This document shows, piece by piece, positions 7,560 through 14,227 of a stretch of DNA of 20,376 nt. Source of the stretch: a virus; IMG/VR virus record IMGVR_UViG_3300025098_003706, positions 1 to 20,376 of that record. One strand, written 5' to 3'. A model generated the notes under the pieces. It was given only the letters and a program-made list of their open reading frames with translations, was not told the origin of the DNA and did no database searches. Each line of letters opens with the position of its first letter. Within the stretch, counting starts at the first letter, position 1. The position numbers and the translations under genes were made by a program.

Positions 7560-8326
7560 TAGTAATCCTTGTAAATTTCTACCGCTTGATTGTATAATAA
7601 ATCTCCCCACTTCTGCTTCAGGTCATCCAAGTGCATAACAACCTCGAGTACCTCTCCAATATAATACCTCTGACCACTTCTGCCAATGGCAATATGCTCA
7701 GGATTACCAAGATGAATGTCCTCCACATTGTGCCCCTTTGTGTTTATTGACATAACCCTTGAGTTGTTTTGCAATGGGTCAAACCCATAAAAACATCCAT
7801 AGACCGAACTATCGGTGGTCATGCCACCGCGATTCCTATTTACGGTAAACTTAGCAGTTGCCTCAGAGGATGGTTCTATCGTCAGAGATGTATCATCCCC
7901 CCATATTCCAAATGCAGGTCGTGGGTAATCGGCTTTAGCAATGAGTAATATATTGAAATTATCACCTATATTCTCGACTTGGTCTACAGTCATATATTCT
8001 ACTCCACTAAACTCTGCTCTATACAGACCATCCTTATGTAATAACTTTGGTTGTCGTGCAGGCTCAGGCTGAACCATATCTATTTTGTCGTACCCAAACT
8101 TTTCCTTTTGGTCGTATATCTTTACCAAGAATACATCCTCAGACATATCAGGAGTAACTAATGGATAGTCTGCCTCCCCGCTCTTGTCCCTGAACCGAAA
8201 ATACTCCCCGTTATAAAAATTGCGAAGCCTCCTATTTAAAGAGAAGGCAAATAATGGATTGACTAAATCAGCAGACAAATGACCTGCTGCTCCATCTGTT
8301 ACTACTCCTATTGAGCGACCAATCAT
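7559..8326 (-). CDS. Virion adhesin with concanavalin A-like lectin domain
   Basis: 255 aa. Residues about 24-120 follow the recognisable pattern of ConA-like / arabinofuranosidase-B-like beta-sandwich domains found in phage and environmental proteins: AFSLNRRLRNFYNG, FRFRD-GEADYPL, VFLVKIYDQKEKFG, QPKLL-DGLYRAEFSGVEYMTV. The canonical form is 'AYSLRKL...YxG-A-RVRRSSD...WYDQSG...QPKI...F-G'. The rest continues as strands (FNILLIAKADYP, AFGIWGDD, NPEHIAIGRSGQRYYIGEVLEVVMHL), consistent with a LamG/ConA fold. The WYDQSG segment is changed to KIYDQKE. Likely role: glycan binding on the virion rather than catalysis. It overlaps the upstream gene by ATGA. Its place between capsid and adaptor genes suggests a head fibre or an accessory adhesin. 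Confidence 0.75.
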   Translation of the reverse strand: MIGRSIGVVTDGAAGHLSADLVNPLFAFSLNRRLRNFYNGEYFRFRDKSGEADYPLVTPDMSEDVFLVKIYDQKEKFGYDKIDMVQPEPARQPKLLHKDGLYRAEFSGVEYMTVDQVENIGDNFNILLIAKADYPRPAFGIWGDDTSLTIEPSSEATAKFTVNRNRGGMTTDSSVYGCFYGFDPLQNNSRVMSINTKGHNVEDIHLGNPEHIAIGRSGQRYYIGEVLEVVMHLDDLKQKWGDLLYNQAVEIYKDY

Positions 8327-9108
8327 ACGAGGTCTCCATATCCGTACCAGTCAGTACCATCAAAATATATCGTGGCCGCCGAATATGGTTCGGATAGGAC
8401 ATTTCCTCGTGCTTTTAATGTGGATGGTAGTGTGGTGGTTTTCCCCGAAAGTAAGTTAGTTATAGTTACAACAAACCCCGCCTTCAGGTCATTCGGTAAA
8501 GTGATTTCTATATTTCCACCTGTTGGAGAACAATGAATTACAGAGCCCGTATCAGCATCTACAAGCGTCTTGTCAGTAGTCGTAGAAATAATCGGTATCC
8601 GGGTTTTAGCTACTGCATTATGTAAAACATTTGCAGTAATTTCATTTGCAGTAATATCATTACACTCAATGTCTCCGCTTGTGGTAATGTCTCCATCGGG
8701 TGACATATCAAACCCACCGCTCAAATTAATTGAGTTAGCAGTTAGTGCCCCGTCTATTACTACATCCTCATAGAACCTGCCTTTATCAACATACAAATCA
8801 TAGTCGTGCACGGCCGAAGGAACTCGCAATGTATTGTACTCAGAAATACTCAAGTCAATGTATGGTCGCAATCTATCTCCGTCTAGTTGAGTCTCCCAGT
8901 ATTCAGAGCTTGGGTATACCACGGGGGAAGTAACAAAGTGGTCTAAATTACCTTCAGGCAGGCCTCCTTGTATCTCATACAGGAATGTATCTCCTGCTAG
9001 TATATGGATAGGATATGCAGTTGGGTCTGGAATTTCGGTATCTATTCCCGAATTAAAACTTATCCATTGCTTCGTTTGGTCAAAATGACCTGGACGCAAC
9101 TCACTCAT
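8323..9108 (-). CDS. Beta-rich virion fibre/decoration protein
   Basis: 261 aa. The middle (about 110-165) is built of short strand repeats (VVIDGALTANSINLSGG, GDITTSGDIECNDITANEITANV), typical of a narrow beta-helix shaft. The C-terminal about 85 residues form a compact domain (TLVDADTGSVIHCSP, IEITLPNDLKAGFVVTITNL, then AATIYFDGTDWYGYGDLV), a fold recurrent at the C-termini of phage fibre/structural proteins. The N-terminal 100 residues are unfamiliar. It is coupled to both neighbours by ATGA overlaps and lies between an Ig-domain protein and a lectin protein, so the three probably contribute to one surface structure. No enzymatic motif is visible. Confidence 0.75.
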   Translation of the reverse strand: MSELRPGHFDQTKQWISFNSGIDTEIPDPTAYPIHILAGDTFLYEIQGGLPEGNLDHFVTSPVVYPSSEYWETQLDGDRLRPYIDLSISEYNTLRVPSAVHDYDLYVDKGRFYEDVVIDGALTANSINLSGGFDMSPDGDITTSGDIECNDITANEITANVLHNAVAKTRIPIISTTTDKTLVDADTGSVIHCSPTGGNIEITLPNDLKAGFVVTITNLLSGKTTTLPSTLKARGNVLSEPYSAATIYFDGTDWYGYGDLV

Positions 9109-10184
9109 CTGTAAAACCCTGTTAAAGTGATATTATCAGTATTATCATTGTAGCTTGCTGGTTCACTACCTAAGTTCACTAGTTCATACTCATTTATATT
9201 TGCCGTGCATGGAAATGTATATGACGAACCAGGAGCGAGTATCTCGTGTGGTTCAGAATGCTTTTGGAGATATAACACCTCATCTATTACTGCAGATGTT
9301 GCCTCTATGCCAAGAAAGTAGTCTTTGCCCGGAAGCTTAACTCCTCCGCCTGCGCCAAACTCATTAGTTGAGTCTAACCCCTGTGCGATAACTTGCCTGT
9401 TCTTGCCATCAAATAATTCAGCAGTAAATAATTCCTGCGCGGGATGTACTTCTATAGTCAGAACATAAGTAGTATCTTCCTTCCATACACATGGACTCTC
9501 TGATGGGGCGGATGTCGTTATCTTCCCGTCATTGAAAGATACTGTAGTCCCTGCGGTTCCCCCACTTATTAACCCTACCCTTTCGAGCGTATCAAATAAG
9601 CCAACCTTTACAGACCCATAAAGAGAATGGAATGATATTTGAATAGCGTACTCTTCGCCAAGGTAAGGCAACTTCTTTGCTATTCTACCCTCTAGTTCGG
9701 CCGAGTTTTTACCTGCAATATCTAATCCCGGCATTCTTTGAAGAGTTCCTTCTAGGAGTTCCCAGTTATCGTACCCTGACTCAAAGTCCTCAATTACGAA
9801 TGTACGATGCCTTAACCTTATGCCCGCAAGTCTTCCCGTCATATTGGAAATCCTTAACTCTGTTGCTGAGTTACTAGGCAATCGGTGGTACTTATCATTT
9901 GTACCAACGGCGAATGTATCAAATGGCCTATCTCTCCTTGGTGCCCCTTCTAGAACCGTTACAGTTCTGTATGCATATCCAACCAGACCACTATTTGCAT
10001 CTGTCGCAGAGTAAGTAATCTTGTATTCTCCCGAAACATCAACATCCACACTATTAATAGACTGAACAGACAAAATAACATCAGTGTCAGTCTTCGCAGT
10101 AGCCCCCGCATCAATATAAGGTGAGAATTTATCGACCACTACTTCAGCGTCGCCATTAATAGTTACTGTTACTGCGGTTGCCAT
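9105..10184 (-). CDS. Virion surface protein with N-terminal Ig-like (DUF5011-type) domain
   Basis: 359 aa. Residues about 4-80 match the bacterial Ig-like DUF5011/Cry22-type pattern: VTINGDAEVVVDKFSPYIDAG, SGEYKITYSATDANSG, YRTVTVLEG. About 125-320 forms a second strand-rich jelly-roll-like region (FVIEDFESGYDNWELLEG, YAIQISFHSLYGSVKVGLFD, YVLTIEVHPAQELFTAELFD). The C-terminal about 45 residues read like a short beta domain (ILAPGSSYTFPCTANINEYELVNLGS). No signal peptide or catalytic motif is seen. Ig-like domains on phage heads and tails are known to bind glycans or mucus; that role here is inferred. Its ATG follows the upstream stop after one base. Confidence 0.75.
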   Translation of the reverse strand: MATAVTVTINGDAEVVVDKFSPYIDAGATAKTDTDVILSVQSINSVDVDVSGEYKITYSATDANSGLVGYAYRTVTVLEGAPRRDRPFDTFAVGTNDKYHRLPSNSATELRISNMTGRLAGIRLRHRTFVIEDFESGYDNWELLEGTLQRMPGLDIAGKNSAELEGRIAKKLPYLGEEYAIQISFHSLYGSVKVGLFDTLERVGLISGGTAGTTVSFNDGKITTSAPSESPCVWKEDTTYVLTIEVHPAQELFTAELFDGKNRQVIAQGLDSTNEFGAGGGVKLPGKDYFLGIEATSAVIDEVLYLQKHSEPHEILAPGSSYTFPCTANINEYELVNLGSEPASYNDNTDNITLTGFYR

Positions 10185-10185
10185 C

Positions 10186-10434
10186 CTAGTTCTTTCTATT
10201 TACTGCAATCAAAAGGTCATCTAGCTTCCTATATATCTCAGTAATATTATTATCAATTCTCTGTATATGCGAATATAGCTCTTTGTTTTCTTGCCCCTGC
10301 TTTGCCATATCAACTCTCATTTGGTCTAGCTTCTCAGTATTATCTCGGACACGAGAAAACATATACTTAATGATTGCTCCACCAAGCATTGCGACCGCAC
10401 CAAGTAATATGTCGATAATTTCAGCACCATTCAT
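10186..10434 (-). CDS. One-TM coiled-coil membrane protein (holin- or i-spanin-like, uncertain)
   Basis: 82 aa from the ATG at 10434, which shares its A with the TGA stop of the upstream gene (TGATG). A GTG one codon earlier is an alternative. An AAGGGG-type Shine-Dalgarno sequence lies a few bases upstream. Residues about 7-26 form one membrane helix (IDILLGAVAMLGGAIIKYMF). The remaining about 55 residues are charged and heptad-patterned (NTEKLDQMRVDM, ELYSHIQRIDNNITEIYRKLDDLLIAV), a long coiled coil. An N-terminal TM with a coiled coil is the layout of inner-membrane spanins, and also of small phage membrane proteins of unknown role. Its place directly after head genes is unusual for lysis. 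Confidence 0.65.
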   Translation of the reverse strand: MNGAEIIDILLGAVAMLGGAIIKYMFSRVRDNTEKLDQMRVDMAKQGQENKELYSHIQRIDNNITEIYRKLDDLLIAVNRKN

Positions 10435-10823
10435 CACTTCCCCTTACGACCTCTCTTGCGAGGTTTTGACTTAGGCTTATCTTCTAATGGATTATCAATC
10501 TCAACAACATCAACCTCAAGAACCTCAGCCTCAACCTCAGATTGGGGCTCCACCTCTTTCTCCGCATACTGCGCATGAGGGTTTTTGGTTGGGTCCTGTG
10601 GCACGGTTCGGAGCTGCCGATAAGAAACTCCCCCGTCGCTCAGTTTTTTTTTGAGATTCAAGAATCGCTCCGCGGTGATTTCCACCACGGAGCTATCCTG
10701 AAGGAGTTTCTCGGCTACCCCAACCGAGTACTCACCAAATGCTTGTTGTAATACCCCAACAGTTGTTACAGTTTTCGATACTCCGTAATCTTTGTTGGGG
10801 TCTTTGAAAATTAAGTATTTCAT
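10434..10823 (-). CDS. Hypothetical head-associated protein with acidic then basic tail
   Basis: 129 aa, not recognised. The N-terminal about 75 residues look globular (VGVLQQAFGEYSVGVAEKLL, VVEITAERFLNLKKKL). After PTKNPHAQYAEK comes an acidic low-complexity segment (EVEPQSEVEAEVLEVDVVEI), then a strongly basic C-terminus (KPKSKPRKRGRKGK). It begins 22 bases after the capsid gene stop. The position immediately behind the major capsid gene is typical of head completion, decoration or capsid-associated DNA-contact proteins, and the basic tail would suit nucleic-acid contact. None of this is demonstrated by the sequence. Confidence 0.75.
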   Translation of the reverse strand: MKYLIFKDPNKDYGVSKTVTTVGVLQQAFGEYSVGVAEKLLQDSSVVEITAERFLNLKKKLSDGGVSYRQLRTVPQDPTKNPHAQYAEKEVEPQSEVEAEVLEVDVVEIDNPLEDKPKSKPRKRGRKGK

Positions 10824-10845
10824 ACCCCAAGGGATTATCTGGAGA

Positions 10846-12702
10846 TTAGTCTAACTTTAACTGACCGCCGCCTGATACGTCAGAGTTAATCTGCAACTTG
10901 AAGTTCTCAATGATGAGGTGTCGTGAAGGCACGTCCATCATGGTTGTCCAAGTCGTGGAGCGTAAGCTGTACTCGGTCTCTTTGTGAGCCATACGGCAAC
11001 GGTACTCTTTTTGAACCTCGGGATGAGGAGAAGTACGAGTTACTGCATTAGTTCCAGCGATACCGATTTTCACGTCAGACCAATCAATGAACCACATCAT
11101 GCGAGAAGCACTCTGCCAATCAGTTCCTTTATCAGTAACTGCATCAGAGGAGCGTGCTCCACCAACAAGGTACTTATTTCCGGTTCCTACATTTGCGTAG
11201 TCATCAAAGAATGGGTCATGGAAAACTGCAAGCTGAACGCCAACCTCTGGAATATCATACTTCGAGTAATTGAAGAGGATGATTCCATCTTGAGAGATAG
11301 TTTGATTCAATTCCGCATTGCGGTGAATTTCCCAACCATAACGCTTTTTGTAGTAAGCATTCATGGCCTCATAGAACATGTTGTAAGTAAACCGGTCGGT
11401 CATCACATCGATAACAGATACGGAAGTTCCGTCCTGCTCACGATTGCGTTTCAAGAAGTACAAGTGTGAGAACAAGTCCTCAAGGTCAAGTGCTGCACCT
11501 TTGTTATCAAACACACGAAGAGACTCACGAAGCAACTGCTTGATTCCAATAGCATTGGATTTATACTCAAGCGTGCAATCTGCGTTCTCAGGGTCAGAGA
11601 TAGCAGGGAGTTCCATGTAGGACTCAGGTTTTTGCTTCTCATTAAGAGCTTGATTGAACCATACAGAACGCGTCCACTGGTCTTGGGAAACTTGTGAAGC
11701 AATTTTGTTTTGCTCGGCCAATGGTTGGTAAACCATAGAGTTGAGGTAAGGATTAACTTTGCCTCCCATGATTTTAGCAAGTGTTTCTTTGTAAGTTTGG
11801 TCAACTGTACGAGACTCACGAGTTGTTTGTAACCAATTAACAATAAGCTTTACACTCAAGTCAGTTGGTTGATTTCTGCACCATTCTTCAAAGTCGTTAA
11901 CATTGTTAGCGATGGTTTGAAGAGTACCAAAGGTTGGTTTGTACTGGTCAGCAAATGCTTCATCATCAAATAAAGCTTGCGTAGCATAGGAAGATTTAAC
12001 CTGTGCTCCGGTAGGACGAAGAGTAACAGCAGCTTTGGAAATATATCCATTATCGCCTGAATCTTTAGCATCTGCATTCTTAGCACCAACAATTTTGAAC
12101 TGTACCTCAATAGCAGCTTTAGTTGTGTCGTCCCAATGATTAATAACAACATATCCACCAGGAAGGAAGTAACGCTCAATCTTCTCGATTGGAGATGTCC
12201 AATCAGAACCACCAAGATTTACGGTCACAACATAATCAGAACCATCAAAGCTATAACCGGAAGCTTGTCCACCTGCTAAATAGTTAGCGGGAAGGTCAGC
12301 TGCATCATCACCTGCTTCAATTGTAAAGTAGTTAGCATTAATAACATGACGCTGTCTTCTCTGAATGTATGGAAGAATAATAGACTGCTCTGCAACATTT
12401 ACCTTATTAAGAAGAGGTTTAATGTTTTGAACGGAACTATTAAGAAGAGTCGTAAGACCTCTCTCTTGTACACCGAGCATTTTTGCTTCAGCAGAACTGG
12501 CTATAACACGAGCTAAATCAACTTCTTTATTAGAAAGACCTTCGAACTCCGCAGGAGTAAGACCTTTAATAGATGCATTCGTAAGAGTGCAGCCCGTAGA
12601 TGTGTCGACTTTAATAATGCGTGAAACATTATTGTCCGAACCTTTATAGAGAGAACTGTCCGAGCTTTTAGCTGGAGTTGGAAGAGATGAGTTTGTTGCC
12701 AT
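10846..12702 (-). CDS. Major capsid protein (putative, large, 618 aa)
   Basis: 618 aa, long for an HK97-fold coat protein. It follows a portal and a scaffold-like gene and has its own promoter-like element, as expected for the most abundant virion protein. The N-terminal about 120 residues are helical (LTPAEFEGLSNKEVDLARVI, VQERGLTTLLNSSVQ). The C-terminal part contains YKKRYGWEIHRNAELNQTIS, GVQLAVFHDPFFDD and an ending, KETEYSLRSTTWTTMMDVPS, that reads like a coat-protein C-terminus. A strand-rich insertion (about 130-235) may be a surface domain. The codons are GC-richer and more regular than those of nearby genes, which fits high expression. The assignment rests on order, size and isolated promoter; a structure search should show an HK97 fold. 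Confidence 0.8.
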   Translation of the reverse strand: MATNSSLPTPAKSSDSSLYKGSDNNVSRIIKVDTSTGCTLTNASIKGLTPAEFEGLSNKEVDLARVIASSAEAKMLGVQERGLTTLLNSSVQNIKPLLNKVNVAEQSIILPYIQRRQRHVINANYFTIEAGDDAADLPANYLAGGQASGYSFDGSDYVVTVNLGGSDWTSPIEKIERYFLPGGYVVINHWDDTTKAAIEVQFKIVGAKNADAKDSGDNGYISKAAVTLRPTGAQVKSSYATQALFDDEAFADQYKPTFGTLQTIANNVNDFEEWCRNQPTDLSVKLIVNWLQTTRESRTVDQTYKETLAKIMGGKVNPYLNSMVYQPLAEQNKIASQVSQDQWTRSVWFNQALNEKQKPESYMELPAISDPENADCTLEYKSNAIGIKQLLRESLRVFDNKGAALDLEDLFSHLYFLKRNREQDGTSVSVIDVMTDRFTYNMFYEAMNAYYKKRYGWEIHRNAELNQTISQDGIILFNYSKYDIPEVGVQLAVFHDPFFDDYANVGTGNKYLVGGARSSDAVTDKGTDWQSASRMMWFIDWSDVKIGIAGTNAVTRTSPHPEVQKEYRCRMAHKETEYSLRSTTWTTMMDVPSRHLIIENFKLQINSDVSGGGQLKLD

Positions 12703-12722
12703 AGTATGTTATTCGTTTATGT

Positions 12723-12744
12723 GTTACTGATTTAAAGTAGTAAC
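12723..12744 (-). promoter_or_regulatory. 22-base promoter/operator element upstream of capsid gene (copy c)
   Basis: This copy has the best dyad symmetry: GTTACT and AGTAAC arms separated by 10 bases. On the minus strand it reads GTTACTACT, then the -10-like TTAAAT (12730-12735), then CAGTAAC. The ATG at 12702 is 20 bases away, so this is the only copy that leaves a leader of real length. No good -35 box is present at 16-18 bases. The leader has no Shine-Dalgarno sequence and repeats a GAATAACAT-like string before the start codon. Confidence 0.6.
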
Positions 12745-12853
12745 AATAGAATAACATTTTTATTGGCTTAATCTCAGAATCTTCAAACTTTTGCCCTTTT
12801 TTTAGGAATTTCTTAAAATTCCCTGTGGATTCTAGTTTACCTAAAAAGGCTTT
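12745..12853 (-). other. Intergenic region before capsid gene with two small hairpins
   Basis: Two dyads lie between the scaffold stop and the promoter element. One at 12842-12856 (TAAAAAG / CTTTTTA arms) begins with the scaffold TAA stop and has a T-run in its second arm on the minus strand, so it could act as a weak terminator or pause. The other at 12805-12822 (GGAATTT, four-base loop, AAATTCC) is followed by an A-run on the transcribed strand, not a U-run, so it is not a standard terminator. RNA processing or protection of the capsid mRNA end is another option. Confidence 0.4.
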
Positions 12854-14227
12854 TTACATTCCTAAAATAGACAATGGAGTTGCCCCTGCTGAGGGTTGCT
12901 GAGTAGGTTGATTTCCTCTAGGAGTTGGATTAACTCTAGGTGGAGCAGCCTGTTGTTGAGCGGGTTGTGGCTTAACTGCTTTAGGTTTTGCCCCCGTCTT
13001 TACATATCCAGCATTCTCCAGCATCGCCTTCTGATATTGCAGCGTTCCGTCCAATCTCTGCTTTGCTCTCATAACGAGCAAACTTAATAAATCGTCGTCA
13101 GTCCAGGTGTAATACTGAGTCCTCTGTGCTTCCGGAGTTGCGTAGTATCTCTCCCTGCGCATAAAAGTCTTTCCGTCTTTTCCAGTTTCCCCGCCCTGAA
13201 TAAAGCTCTCTTGTTCCTTATCAACCCAATCTAGTAATTCTTTATGAGTCTGATTGCTCTCATCGTATGCAACCATACCTTGCGTAATATCGACAAATGT
13301 GTCTGCGAAAGTAAAAAGGTTCTGAGTAATACTATCCATTACTTGAAACGCGAGAGGGTCTTCTTTCTGAACTGCCTCTAAGCCGCCTTCCTGCTTAAGC
13401 TTCTCTTGAACATCATCGGGTAATATAAGACCAAAGTTTTGGCGAAACCCTGCCTTTTGCTGGTCTAGTTTAGGTTTCTTTTGAGCCATCTCCTGCTCTT
13501 TACGCAATCTTTCAACTTCCGGTCTTACTCTTGCTTCGGCAGCATCTTCAGCCTGCTTGGTAATCATCGCTCGTTCAACCCTTTTAGCGTCTACTTGAGA
13601 AAACTTCGGACGCTCTTTCTCCATGAACTGTTTATATTCATGGTCATCAGAAAGGTCTGCATATGGGTCTTCCTTAAGTCTTTTCTCTACATAGTCTTTA
13701 GACTTTTTAAAGAATCCAAGAAATTCCTTATCTAAGTTTTTATGCTCAGACATGTTACTAGAAGCAAATTTAGCTAACTCGTAATATTCTTTTTCTTCCG
13801 GTATTAATCCCTTAATGACCTTATCATCTTCGGTTTCTTCGGGAGTTGAAAATGCTACTCTTGGTACATCTTGCTTTGGTATTTCCGGGTCGATTACCTG
13901 TTTTATTTTCCGAGCTTTTCTTTTCTTCGGGCGGGCTGCCTCGGGTGGTTCACCGACTTCCTTTACTTCTTCAGCCTTATCTTCGATTACTTCCTCTTTC
14001 TCGGATTCTTCGGTTTCTTCTCCATGCTCAATGTCATATAAGGCTTCAGATAAGGAGCTAGGTGCAGGCGCTACTGATGGAGTTTCCTCCACTTCAGATT
14101 CTGAATCTGCCGCTTCAAATAACGCATTAAATAGTGGATTTGCATTCTCTTCAGTTGATTCGGCTACTGGTGCTTCTTCAGCCACAGGAGTCTCTTCGAC
14201 TTCTACTTCTTCGGGTTCTTTGCTCAT
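12854..14227 (-). CDS. Scaffolding protein (putative)
   Basis: 457 aa, very low complexity at both ends. Residues 1-105 are Glu-rich with repeated EE-TP-VA units; a basic patch (PKKRKARKIKQV) follows near 100-113. The middle is highly charged and helical with a probable coiled coil (KRVERAMITKQAEDAAEARV, RPEVERLRKEQEMAQKKPKL). The C-terminus is Gln/Pro-rich (PQPAQQQAAPPRVNPTP, QPTQQPS). An acidic, helical, poorly ordered protein encoded between portal and capsid genes is the usual profile of a T7/P22-type internal scaffold. The ATG at 14227 overlaps the portal stop (ATGA). No protease motif was seen. Confidence 0.78.
   Translation of the reverse strand: MSKEPEEVEVEETPVAEEAPVAESTEENANPLFNALFEAADSESEVEETPSVAPAPSSLSEALYDIEHGEETEESEKEEVIEDKAEEVKEVGEPPEAARPKKRKARKIKQVIDPEIPKQDVPRVAFSTPEETEDDKVIKGLIPEEKEYYELAKFASSNMSEHKNLDKEFLGFFKKSKDYVEKRLKEDPYADLSDDHEYKQFMEKERPKFSQVDAKRVERAMITKQAEDAAEARVRPEVERLRKEQEMAQKKPKLDQQKAGFRQNFGLILPDDVQEKLKQEGGLEAVQKEDPLAFQVMDSITQNLFTFADTFVDITQGMVAYDESNQTHKELLDWVDKEQESFIQGGETGKDGKTFMRRERYYATPEAQRTQYYTWTDDDLLSLLVMRAKQRLDGTLQYQKAMLENAGYVKTGAKPKAVKPQPAQQQAAPPRVNPTPRGNQPTQQPSAGATPLSILGM

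Noticed and set aside
7560-7610. Longer N-terminus (86 aa) for the DDVDNNF protein
   Set aside because: The extension lies wholly inside the lectin gene, while the ATG at 7559 forms the TAATG junction typical of this block.
10984-11469. 161-aa plus-strand ORF opposite the capsid gene
   Set aside because: No recognisable motif, and it is antisense to a well-supported capsid gene whose codon usage keeps the opposite frame open.
11451-12215. Two minus-strand ORFs (130 and 119 aa) in another frame of the capsid gene
   Set aside because: Leu/Ser-rich frame shadows of the capsid codons without a start signal, membrane pattern or lipobox.
12805-12822. Hairpin GGAATTT / AAATTCC as a rho-independent terminator
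   Set aside because: On the transcribed minus strand it is followed by A residues, and on the plus strand no U-run follows it; no plus-strand gene exists to terminate.
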